The notes under the pieces: model-generated
Told to the model about the DNA's origin: nothing
Seen by the model: the letters and a program-made list of their open reading frames with translations, nothing else
The model's database searches: none
Source of the DNA: Actinomycetota bacterium
GTDB taxonomy: Bacteria > Actinomycetota > Acidimicrobiia > Acidimicrobiales > Ilumatobacteraceae
NCBI GenBank assembly: GCA_030645495.1
Contig: JAUSLV010000026.1
Span: forward strand, 186,001-250,000
Length of the DNA: 64,000 nt
Direction: 5' to 3'
Shown here: in pieces, positions 54,237 to 64,000 of the stretch
How positions within the stretch are numbered: the first letter of the stretch is position 1
Layout of the letters: each line of letters opens with the position of its first letter
Position numbers and translations under genes: made by a program

Positions 54237-54772
54237 AGAACGGCATCACGCTCGAACTGGACAACGGCCTGTTCCAGGTCGTCGAGTTCCAGCACGTCAA
54301 GCCCGGCAAGGGTGGCGCGTTCGTGCGCAGCAAGTTGCGCAACCTCAAGAACGGTGCGGTCATCGACCGCACGTTCAACGCCGGCATCCGCGTCGAGCAG
54401 GCGATGCTCGACAAGAAGGACATGCAGTTCCTGTACCGCGATGGCGACGAGTACGTGTTCATGGATCAGGAGTCGTACGACCAAGAGCATGTCGCTCCGG
54501 CCGCCCTGGGCGACGCCGCCGACTACATGGTCGAGAACTCGGTGGCCGTCATCGCCTACTACAAGGGCGAGATCGTCACTGTGGAAATCCCCGCGTCGGT
54601 CGAGCTCACGATCGCCGACACCGAGCCCGGCATCCAGGGCGACCGCGTCAGCGGCGCTCGCAAGCCGGCGACGCTCAACACCGGCAAGGTGATCCAGGTG
54701 CCGCTGTTCATCAACACCGGCGACAAGGTGAAGGTCGACACCCGCACCGGCGACTACATGACGCGAGTCTGA
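54209..54772 (+). CDS. efp: translation elongation factor P
   Basis: A 187-residue factor of standard length with three beta-barrel domains. The domain I tip loop carries [12 protein letters not shown], where the lysine is the position modified in other species. It rescues ribosomes stalled at polyproline. The GTG start is supported by Shine-Dalgarno AAGGA six bases upstream, located within the overlapping end of pepP. No EpmA-type modification gene was seen in the window. nusB follows after four bases, the usual actinobacterial order. Confidence 0.96.
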   Translation: MPAITTNDLKNGITLELDNGLFQVVEFQHVKPGKGGAFVRSKLRNLKNGAVIDRTFNAGIRVEQAMLDKKDMQFLYRDGDEYVFMDQESYDQEHVAPAALGDAADYMVENSVAVIAYYKGEIVTVEIPASVELTIADTEPGIQGDRVSGARKPATLNTGKVIQVPLFINTGDKVKVDTRTGDYMTRV

Positions 54773-54776
54773 GCAC

Positions 54777-55214
54777 ATGGCCCGCCGAGGTTCCGGCAAC
54801 TCGCGACCCGCGGCAGGGCAGCCCGACGAGCGCACGGATGCGCGCGAGCGCGCGCTGATCCTGCTGTACGAGGCCGAGTCGAAGGTGATCGCCCCGTCCG
54901 ACGTGTTGGCCGCGCAGATCTCACCCGCCGACGAGCTCACCACGCTGCTGGTGCAGGGGGTCGAGTCGAACATGGTGGCGCTCGATGCCGCCATCGCCAA
55001 GCACGCCAAGGGCTGGACGCTGCAGCGGATGCCCACGATCGACCGCAACGTGCTGCGTATCGCTGCGTTCGAGCTGATGGGCCGCCCCGAGGTGCCGGTG
55101 GCTGTCGTGCTCGACGAGGCCGTCGAGCTCGCCAAGCGGTTCAGCACCGACGACTCCGGTCGGTTCGTCAACGGCGTGCTGTCGGCACTCGTGCCGGTGC
55201 TGCGCGCCGCCTGA
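54777..55214 (+). CDS. nusB: transcription antitermination factor NusB
   Basis: A 145-residue all-helical RNA-binding protein. After a disordered basic N-terminus (about 20 residues), RERALILLYEAES, VESNMVALDAAIAKHAKGWTLQRMPTIDRNVLRIAAFELM, PVAVVLDEAVELAKRFSTDDSGRFVNGVLSAL are the standard blocks. NusB with NusE binds boxA and prevents premature termination in rRNA operons. It ends the alaS-to-nusB cluster. Confidence 0.94.
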   Translation: MARRGSGNSRPAAGQPDERTDARERALILLYEAESKVIAPSDVLAAQISPADELTTLLVQGVESNMVALDAAIAKHAKGWTLQRMPTIDRNVLRIAAFELMGRPEVPVAVVLDEAVELAKRFSTDDSGRFVNGVLSALVPVLRAA

Positions 55215-55265
55215 CGGCTGGTGCCTGACACCGTCCGCCGCGTCGGATCGACAAGACTGCCCGCC

Positions 55266-56849
55266 GTGAACGCCCGCCTGCTCGACTGGTTCGACCGTCT
55301 CGGCGAGCGAGTGCGTCGTGTGCACTTCGCCGCCTGGCTGACGTTCATCGCGGCAGTGATCTTCGTGCTGGTGTTCGGCAGCCTCGGCGTGCAGAACCAC
55401 CGCAACTTCGGCACCTGGTCGTACGACATGGGCATCTACGACCAGGGGTTCTGGTTGGTGTCGCGCGGCGAGTCGTTCATGACCGTGCGCGGCATGAACT
55501 TCTGGGGTCATCACCTCAATGTGATCGTGATCCTGTTCGTGCCGTTCTACTGGATGGGTGCCGGGCCCGAGTTCTTGTACGTGGCGCAGGCGGTGTTCCT
55601 GGCGGCGGCCGCGATCCCGACCTACCTGATCGCACGCGACAAATTTCGCACTCCCTGGATGGGGCTGGTCTTCGCCATCGTGTACCTGATGTACGCGCCG
55701 GTGCAATGGATCAGCTGGGCGATGTTCCACCCAGAGGCGATGGTGATCGCACCGTTCCTGTTCGCGTGGTGGTTCGCGACGAAGGAGCGTTGGGGTTGGT
55801 TCTTCGCGATGGTGGTGCTGGCGCTCAGCATGCGCGAAGACGTAGCGCTCGCGGTGGTGATGATGGGTCTGGTGCTGATGGTGTACATGCGCCACGCGCC
55901 CGACTACCGGCGGGTGGTGCGCCGCTGCGTCGGCGTGATGGTGTTGGGTGGTGTGTGGTACCTGGTGGCGACGAAGTTCTTCCTCGTGCACTTCAACGAT
56001 GACAAGGAGCCGTTCTACGTCACGTACTTCTACGGCAACTACGGCAAGGACACGTTCGAGATCGTGCGCACGATCCTCGAGCACCCGAACCGCGTGGTCA
56101 GCGATGCGGTGCAGCACGATCGGCTGACGTTCTACAAGCAGCTCGGGTGGCCGCTGGGCTGGTTGCCGCTGGCGAACCCGTTGGCGTTGTTGATGGCGTT
56201 GCCGCAGATGCTGGCGAGCGTGATCGGCCTCAGCCCCTACGCGAGAATGATCAAATTTCAGTACACGTCGGTGATGATCGCCCCACTGATGATCTCGGCG
56301 ATCCACGGCGGGCACACGTTCTGGCGGTTCCGCTCCGCCCGGGTGGCGCTGCCGTTGTGGCTGCTGCTGTGCGCCTACACCACGAACATCGCGTGGTCGC
56401 CGTCGCCGTTGGGGGAGGACACGAACTACCTGGCCTGGAGCCAGCACCACCCTCGGCACGATTCGCTGGAGGCGGCGCTGACCTACATTCCCGATGATGC
56501 CGCCGTGTCGGCGAGCTACCAGCTGCTGCCGCACCTCTCGCACCGGCGCGAGATCTACGACTGGCCAAACCCGTTCTGGGCCAGCGTGTGGGGCAACGAC
56601 GACTGCGATCACCTTCCCGATCCCACCACGATCGACTACGTGATCCTCGACCGCATGCAGATCGGCGCGAACAACATGACGCTGTACAACGCGATGGTGA
56701 AGGAGAACGGCCCGTTCCGGATCGTGTTCCAGGACGACTCGGTGGTGGTGGCGCAGCGGGTGGGAACTAGTGCAGAGGTCGACGTGCGACCGCAAGCAAA
56801 TTCTTGCCAAATCCTGGCGCTGCGACACGGCGCTGCAGGAACCGGCTGA
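55266..56849 (+). CDS. DUF2079 family polytopic membrane protein (GT-C-like)
   Basis: A 527-residue membrane protein with about ten hydrophobic segments in the first 390 residues and a soluble C-terminal domain. N-terminal YDMGIYDQGFWLVSRGESFM, WGHHLNVIVILFVPFYW, SWAMFHPEAMVIAPFLFAWW and YTTNIAWSPSPLGED are characteristic of DUF2079, a group related to GT-C glycosyltransferases that use lipid-linked sugars. The acidic YDMGIYDQ loop may be catalytic. GTG 55266 is chosen because AAGACT lies seven bases before it; GTG 55221 would add 15 residues. Its end overlaps a convergent gene by 83 bases. Confidence 0.78.
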   Translation: MNARLLDWFDRLGERVRRVHFAAWLTFIAAVIFVLVFGSLGVQNHRNFGTWSYDMGIYDQGFWLVSRGESFMTVRGMNFWGHHLNVIVILFVPFYWMGAGPEFLYVAQAVFLAAAAIPTYLIARDKFRTPWMGLVFAIVYLMYAPVQWISWAMFHPEAMVIAPFLFAWWFATKERWGWFFAMVVLALSMREDVALAVVMMGLVLMVYMRHAPDYRRVVRRCVGVMVLGGVWYLVATKFFLVHFNDDKEPFYVTYFYGNYGKDTFEIVRTILEHPNRVVSDAVQHDRLTFYKQLGWPLGWLPLANPLALLMALPQMLASVIGLSPYARMIKFQYTSVMIAPLMISAIHGGHTFWRFRSARVALPLWLLLCAYTTNIAWSPSPLGEDTNYLAWSQHHPRHDSLEAALTYIPDDAAVSASYQLLPHLSHRREIYDWPNPFWASVWGNDDCDHLPDPTTIDYVILDRMQIGANNMTLYNAMVKENGPFRIVFQDDSVVVAQRVGTSAEVDVRPQANSCQILALRHGAAGTG

Positions 56850-58290
56850 CCGGCACGATCAGCGAGTCGAACACCTTCGATGAGCCGGCCTGCAACGTGG
56901 GCACACCCAGCACCCGGTACATCAGGAAGTACGGCACCACGCCGGCGACGTCGAGGTACTTGGTCTCGACGACTTCGAACCCGGCATCACTGAGCACGCT
57001 GCGCAGCAGGCCCCGGTCGTAGCGGCGGTAGTGGCCCGACTTGAAGTCGAGGCTGCCGTACAGCGCGGGCATCGCCGGCACGAACAGGCCCAGGGTGCCG
57101 CCCGGCGCCAGCAGCTGCCACGCGGTGCGCAACTCGGCGACATCGTCGAGGATGTGCTCGAGCACACTGACGTACACCACCGAGTCGAACCCGCCGCCAC
57201 CGCCGGCGAGCAGTTGCTGCGAGGTGACCTTGCGCACCTCCACGCCTGGCGTGCCGGAGGTGCGTTGGGCGAGTTCGGGGAACACGTTGTCGGCCGGTTC
57301 GATCGCCAGCACGTCGTGGCCGGCAGCGGCGAGCTTGGTGGCGATCGCTCCGACGCCGGCACCGACTTCCAACACGCGAGCGCCGAGGTGAGGGCGTAGC
57401 TCGTCGCTGATCCAGGTGAGGAACCGATCGGCGTCGGCCAGGTTGGCCAGTTCTTCGGTCGCGCCGAACACCGACTCGCCGCTGGCGGCCTGCGCTCGCA
57501 GTCGCGGGCTGCGCTGTGCCCACAGCGCTTGGTTGCTGCGCATCTCCTTGCGGATCGCCTTCACCCGCCGGCGGATGGGCAGCAGGTTGCGGGCGAACTC
57601 GCGCAAGTCGCTGCCTTGCACCTCGCCGGCCCCTGAGTAGCGCGGCCGGAATGTGATCGGCACCTCGTCGACCGCGAAACCGTGTGCCTGCACGACGGCC
57701 ACCATCGCGCTGAAGAATCCGTAGGTCTCGCTGGGCAGCGTCTCTTCCAGGAGCGCGCGCACTGTGTCGGGGCTGTACACCCGGAAGCTGGTGGTGCTGT
57801 CGCTGACACCGCGGGCGCCGGTGACGGTGGTGACGGCGGTGTTGCCCAACCGGCTGAGCCCGCTGCGCACGAAGCCGGTGCCCGGTGACGACCCACCGCG
57901 GGTCCAGCGCGACCCGATCGTGAGGCCGCTGCCGTGAGCGAGATGGCTGCGCACCAGTGTGGGGATCTGTCGCGGATCGTGCTGGCCGTCGGCGTCGAGC
58001 GACACGATCACATCGGCGTGGCCGGCGAGCGCGGCGCGGAACCCGGCGAGCAACGCGGCGGCGAACCCAGGTTCGGTACCGGCGTCACCGGGTACCGAGC
58101 CGAGTGGCAGGCCCAGGCGGGCAGCGACGTCGTGAGGTCCCTCGCCCTCCTCGCTGGTGGCGCCGAGCAGCAGCGCGGCCACCTCGATGCCGCTGGGGGC
58201 GAGCGCGCGGCGGGCCTCGTCGAGCTCGGCGAGCACCGGCTCGGCGGCCGCGAAGCGGTGTTGGGAGGCAAGGAGCACCGTGACGCGCAC
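56767..58290 (-). CDS. glycosyltransferase family 2 fused to SAM methyltransferase
   Basis: A 507-residue two-domain protein. Residues 1-245 are a GT2 (dolichol-phosphate-mannose-synthase-like) domain: MRVTVLLASQHRF, the DxD-type VIVSLDADGQHDPRQIPTL, GLTIGSRWTRGG and VDEVPITFRPRYSGAGEVQGSD. Residues 300-507 are a class I methyltransferase: ARVLEVGAGVGAIATKLAAAG, DSVVYVSVLEHILDD, and the closing GFGKNLLAVARRP. Both look intact. A lipid-linked sugar that is made and then methylated is one possibility. The GTG start has TAGCGT six bases upstream. It is divergent from carA. Confidence 0.87.
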   Translation of the reverse strand: MRVTVLLASQHRFAAAEPVLAELDEARRALAPSGIEVAALLLGATSEEGEGPHDVAARLGLPLGSVPGDAGTEPGFAAALLAGFRAALAGHADVIVSLDADGQHDPRQIPTLVRSHLAHGSGLTIGSRWTRGGSSPGTGFVRSGLSRLGNTAVTTVTGARGVSDSTTSFRVYSPDTVRALLEETLPSETYGFFSAMVAVVQAHGFAVDEVPITFRPRYSGAGEVQGSDLREFARNLLPIRRRVKAIRKEMRSNQALWAQRSPRLRAQAASGESVFGATEELANLADADRFLTWISDELRPHLGARVLEVGAGVGAIATKLAAAGHDVLAIEPADNVFPELAQRTSGTPGVEVRKVTSQQLLAGGGGGFDSVVYVSVLEHILDDVAELRTAWQLLAPGGTLGLFVPAMPALYGSLDFKSGHYRRYDRGLLRSVLSDAGFEVVETKYLDVAGVVPYFLMYRVLGVPTLQAGSSKVFDSLIVPVSRFLQRRVAAPGFGKNLLAVARRPLH

Positions 58291-58296
58291 GCAGCG

Positions 58297-58306
58297 ACGC
58301 TATCCT
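58297..58306. promoter_or_regulatory. overlapping divergent -10 elements (GT2-methyltransferase / carA leader)
   Basis: Minus-strand TAGCGT (58297-58302) is six bases before the GT2 GTG. Plus-strand TATCCT (58301-58306) shares two bases with it and would start transcription near 58313, giving carA a leader of about 160 bases. Confidence 0.45.
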
Positions 58307-58345
58307 CGTTGATCGACCGTGAAACGGGTTCCGTGAGGCCCGTAC

Positions 58346-58355
58346 GGGAGGAGAG
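58346..58355 (+). promoter_or_regulatory. Shine-Dalgarno of the carA leader ORF
   Basis: GGGAGGAGAG lies 7-9 bases before ATG 58363 and is among the strongest Shine-Dalgarno matches in the window. Its first GGG can pair with CCC of the preceding CCCGTACGGG (58340-58349), which could partly hide it. Confidence 0.6.
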
Positions 58356-58362
58356 ATCTGCG

Positions 58363-58482
58363 ATGGTTGCCAGGCGTCAGCGTGCATGTCTGCATATTCG
58401 TGCACTAGAGTGCATGAATATGCAGGTCAGGAAGAGCACTACAGAATGCACGATCCCCCGCGGCGGTGACCATCATGCGTGA
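58363..58482 (+). CDS. candidate leader peptide upstream of carA
   Basis: A 39-codon frame beginning MVARRQRACLHIRAL and ending RGGDHHA. It has a strong Shine-Dalgarno and terminates at a TGA that overlaps the carA coding start in a different frame (carA ATG at 58475), whereas carA itself has only a weak ribosome site. Six of 39 codons are Arg, three of them among the first seven, and two are the rare AGG. This is the layout of a translationally coupled or arginine-sensing leader. It also contains a 34-base palindrome. No homologue is known to me; reality of the peptide is unproven. Confidence 0.45.
   Translation: MVARRQRACLHIRALECMNMQVRKSTTECTIPRGGDHHA
58391..58424. promoter_or_regulatory. 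34-base palindrome upstream of carA
   Basis: Left arm TGCATATTCGTGCACT (58391-58406) and right arm AGTGCATGAATATGCA (58409-58424) are complementary at 15 of 16 positions, and the exception is a G-U pair in RNA. TGCA occurs at 58391, 58401, 58411 and 58421, exactly one helical turn apart. It could be an operator (ARG-box-like GAATATGCA halves) or an RNA hairpin inside the carA leader. No U-run follows. Confidence 0.75.
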
Positions 58483-59586
58483 TGCAGCCTTGGTGCTGGC
58501 CGACGGCAGCGTGTTCGAGGGCGAGCTGATCGGTGCCGATCCGATCGGCGGTGTCGCCGGCGGTGAAGTCGTGTTCAACACGACGCTGTCGGGCTATCAG
58601 GAGGTCATCACCGACCCCAGCTACGCCGGGCAGATCATCACCTTTACATACCCGCACATCGGCAACTACGGCGTCAACGCCACCGACTACGAGTCGGCGC
58701 GGCCGTTCTGTCGTGGCGTGATCGTGCGCGAGATGGCTCGGCGCGACAGCAACCAGCGCAGCGAGGGTCCGCTCGACGGGTTGCTGCGCCAGTTCGGCAT
58801 CAGCGGCATCGCCGGCATCGACACGCGGCGCCTCACGCGCCTCATCCGCGACACCGGCGCGATGCCCGGTGCGTTCGGTCCGGTCGCCACCGGCGAGGCC
58901 GCCTTGCGCGCTGCGGCTGCCGCCGAGAAGGGCACCGACGGCGTCGACCTCGTCGCCGAGGTCACCACCACGGCGCCGTACACCGTGGCCGCCACGGGTG
59001 CCGGCGCGCGCCGCATCGTCGCCTTCGACTTCGGCATCAAGACCACGATCCTGCGCCACCTCAGTGGTATCGGCACGGTGCAGGTGGTGCCGGCTTCCAC
59101 CAGTGCGGCCGCCGTGCTGGCGCTGAACCCGGAGGGCGTGTTCCTCAGCAACGGTCCGGGCGACCCGGCGATGGTGGGCTATGCGGTCGACACGATTCGC
59201 GAACTCGTGGGTCAAGTGCCGGTGTTCGGCATCTGCCTCGGCCACCAGTTGCTCAGCCGGGCACTGGGCGGCGAGACGTACAAGTTGCCCTTCGGCCACC
59301 ACGGCGGCAACCACCCGGTGCGCCACGAAGCCACTGGCCACGTGGAGATCACCAGCCAGAACCACAACTTCTGCGTCAGCCCGGCCAGTTTGGAGGGCAA
59401 GGTGGAGGTCACTCACATCAACCTCAACGACCTCACCAACGAAGGCATGCGGGTGCTCGGCGCCCCGGCCTTCAGCGTGCAGTACCACCCCGAGGCGGGC
59501 CCCGGCCCACACGACAGCAGGTACTTGTTCGACATGTTCGGCGAACTGATGGGCGACGCGCGCGTCAGCAACCAGGTGCGGTTCTG

Positions 59587-59587
<1 letters not shown>
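58475..59587 (+). CDS. carA: carbamoyl phosphate synthase small subunit
   Basis: A 370-residue glutaminase subunit supplying ammonia to CarB. N-terminal [18 protein letters not shown] and [36 protein letters not shown] are CarA-specific. The class I glutamine amidotransferase triad is seen in [17 protein letters not shown] (Cys) and [14 protein letters not shown] (His, Glu). ATG 58475 is chosen over GTG 58466 because homology starts there and the leader ORF overlaps it. One base overlaps carB. Control by arginine and/or pyrimidines is suggested by the upstream palindrome. Confidence 0.95.
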
Positions 59588-62868
<3,281 letters not shown>

Positions 62869-62889
62869 TCCGATCCCCCCGACCGTTCC

Positions 62890-62931
62890 TGTCACACACT
62901 GGCCACGGATCCTCGTGGCCCGTGTGTGACA
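62890..62931. terminator. long hairpin between carB and pyrD
   Basis: TGTCACACAC-T-GGCCACG (62890-62907) pairs with CGTGGCC-C-GTGTGTGACA (62914-62931): 17 base pairs with a single mismatch and a six-base loop. It starts 22 bases after the carB stop and has no U-run. It may terminate, attenuate or stabilise the transcript, since pyrD follows only 11 bases later. Confidence 0.6.
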
Positions 62932-62941
62932 CGAAGGCGGG

Positions 62942-63889
62942 ATGGGGGAGAGGTCGGGTCGTGCGGTGAACGCAGCGGTCCGCATCGGGTCGTTGGAGCT
63001 GTCGGCGCCGGTGATGACGGCGTCGGGCACAGCGGGGCACGGGGCCGAGCTGGCGCCGTACTTCGACCTGTCGGCGCTGGGCGCGTTCGTGGTGAAGTCG
63101 TTGGCCGCGTTCGAGTGGGGTGGCAACCCGTCGCCACGGGTGCACCCGGCCGGGGTGGGAATGCTCAACGCCGTCGGGCTGCAAGGGCCCGGAGTGCAGC
63201 ACTGGCTGACCCACGAGTTGCCGGCGTTGACAGCCACCGGGGCGCGGGTCGTGGCCAGCATCTGGGGCCGATCGATCGACGACTACCGGGCCGCGGCCGA
63301 CATGCTCGCCGCAGCACCGGCCGAGGTGATCGCTGTGGAGGTGAACCTGTCGTGTCCGAACCTGGAGGGCCGCCGAGGAATTTTCGCTCACGATGCAGCA
63401 CTTTCGGCCGAGGTGATCGCGGCCACGGCCGGCTGCGGCCGCCCTCGATGGGCCAAGCTGAGCCCCAACACCGACCGCGTGGTGGAGGTGGCCGCCGCCG
63501 TGCACGAGGCGGGGGCGGATGCGGTCACGCTGGTGAACACGTTGCTCGGGATGGTGCTCGACCCGACATCCGGGCAGCCGGTGCTGGGTGCCGGTGGTGG
63601 CGGCTACAGCGGTCGCCCGGTGCACCCGGTGGCCGTGCGCACGGTCTATGACGTGCATGCGGCGCTGCCGGAACTGCCGATCGTGGGGGCCGGGGGAGTG
63701 GCGGGCGGCTGGGATGCGGCCGAACTGATGCTCGCCGGTGCCAGCGCCGTGCAGGTGGGAACCGCCACGTTCGCCGACCCGACGGCACCGTTGCGAGTGC
63801 AACGCGAGCTGCTCGCGTGGTGCGCGGGGCGCGGTCTCGCCCCGGCTGAACTGACCGGCCTCGCTCACCGCGGCGGCCTGCACACCTGA
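62942..63889 (+). CDS. pyrD: dihydroorotate dehydrogenase, class 1-like
   Basis: A 315-residue FMN enzyme. Landmarks are LSAPVMTASGTAGHG, FVVKSLAAFEWGGNPSPRVHP, LNAVGLQGPGVQHWL, AVEVNLSCPNLEGRRGIFAHD (catalytic-site Cys), WAKLSPNTDRVVEVAAAV and VGAGGVAGGWDAAELMLAGASAVQVGTA. It lacks the membrane N-terminus of class 2 enzymes used by mycobacteria. Class 1B would need PyrK, which is not in the window, so the electron acceptor is open. GTG 62966 is an alternative start. It occupies the position pyrF has in mycobacteria. Confidence 0.9.
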   Translation: MGERSGRAVNAAVRIGSLELSAPVMTASGTAGHGAELAPYFDLSALGAFVVKSLAAFEWGGNPSPRVHPAGVGMLNAVGLQGPGVQHWLTHELPALTATGARVVASIWGRSIDDYRAAADMLAAAPAEVIAVEVNLSCPNLEGRRGIFAHDAALSAEVIAATAGCGRPRWAKLSPNTDRVVEVAAAVHEAGADAVTLVNTLLGMVLDPTSGQPVLGAGGGGYSGRPVHPVAVRTVYDVHAALPELPIVGAGGVAGGWDAAELMLAGASAVQVGTATFADPTAPLRVQRELLAWCAGRGLAPAELTGLAHRGGLHT

Positions 63890-63947
63890 CCGGTTCGCGG
63901 TGCTGTGACAGGAAACCGATTGCTGCCTCATCCTCGACCGATGCGGC

Positions 63948-63953
63948 TAGGGT
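63948..63953 (+). promoter_or_regulatory. putative leaderless -10 element, mihF
   Basis: TAGGGT with six bases to the ATG at 63960. The hexamer and spacing are identical to those before the DUF3151 gene. No clear -35 was found. Confidence 0.5.
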
Positions 63954-63959
63954 CGACCT

Positions 63960-64000
63960 ATGGCAACTCCTCCGCAACTCACCCCCGAACAGCGGGCCAA
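63960..64000 (+). CDS. mihF: actinobacterial integration host factor mIHF, 3' end outside window
   Basis: Only 13 full codons are visible. They read MATPPQLTPEQRA, closely matching the start of mycobacterial and Streptomyces mIHF (LTPEQR helix), a nucleoid-associated DNA-bending protein. In mycobacteria mihF follows the carA-carB-pyrF genes and precedes gmk, so the context agrees. The start is six bases after a TAGGGT element. Confidence 0.75.
   Translation, partial: MATPPQLTPEQRA

Noticed and set aside
57934-58362. Long plus-strand open frame preceding the carA leader
   Set aside because: It lies antisense to the well-supported GT2 domain and its composition is shadow-like; only the last 39 codons with their own Shine-Dalgarno were kept.
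58313-58362. PyrR-type RNA binding loop or riboswitch before carA
   Set aside because: I looked for the conserved PyrR anti-antiterminator wording and for an intrinsic terminator with a U-run and found neither.

Overview
The window is a GC-rich, gene-dense bacterial chromosome segment. Gene content points to Actinomycetota: an actinobacterial integration host factor (mIHF) start directly after pyrimidine genes, a GuaB1-type GMP reductase, F420-type luciferase-like oxidoreductase, DUF3151, DUF4328 and DUF58 proteins, and the alaS-ruvX-mltG-aroE...aroC-aroK-aroB-aroQ-pepP-efp-nusB order that mycobacteria also show. A mitochondrial-type aconitase, a SURNod19-like copper lipoprotein and an AbiEi/DUF559 orphan suggest the class Acidimicrobiia rather than Mycobacteriales; that placement is inference. 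No rRNA, tRNA, CRISPR array, prophage or intact insertion sequence was seen.

Layout. 0-5 kb: end of a DUF58 gene with its membrane partner, then a leftward block (DUF1295 membrane enzyme, acyltransferase, F420 oxidoreductase, DinB), acylphosphatase and a nitroreductase. 5-14.6 kb: aconitase, a GntR regulator, a second nitroreductase, crotonase and methyltransferase pair, a TetR regulator fused to a SnoaL-like domain, and a dehydrogenase. 14.6-18.3 kb: a copper-site lipoprotein and an unknown protein, divergent from heme A synthase. 18.3-24.2 kb: EamA exporter and a complete branched-chain amino acid type ABC operon (livJ-H-M-G-F). 24.3-30.8 kb: crotonase, third nitroreductase, J-domain protein, tRNA t6A synthesis protein, hydrolase, guaB1, cmk and an acyltransferase. 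30.9-40.3 kb: M18 aminopeptidase, phosphatase, pyruvate kinase, MobA, rhodanese, RNase D, orphan ParA and a GH13 glucosidase. 40.3-44.3 kb: typA and a patch of hairpin repeats, a G-run tract, a DUF559 protein and a cysteine-rich unknown. 44.3-55.2 kb: the core alanyl-tRNA synthetase / shikimate / EF-P / NusB block. 55.2-58.3 kb: a DUF2079 membrane protein convergent with a glycosyltransferase-methyltransferase fusion. 58.3-64 kb: carA-carB-pyrD and the first codons of mihF.

How the genes work together. aroE, aroC, aroK, aroB and aroQ encode five of the seven shikimate steps and are joined by 4-base start/stop overlaps. carA, carB and pyrD feed pyrimidine (and arginine) synthesis. The liv genes make one transporter, with a hairpin that probably separates the abundant binding protein from the membrane and ATPase genes.

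The most notable sequence signals are: (1) upstream of carA, a 39-codon arginine-rich reading frame with its own Shine-Dalgarno that overlaps the carA start, containing a 34-base palindrome with TGCA words every 10 bases; (2) at about twenty genes a -10-like hexamer lies 6-9 bases before the start codon, implying widespread leaderless transcription and deciding several starts; (3) three related approximately 50-base hairpin repeats around a DUF559 gene; (4) several unusual fusions and start-codon puzzles described under findings.
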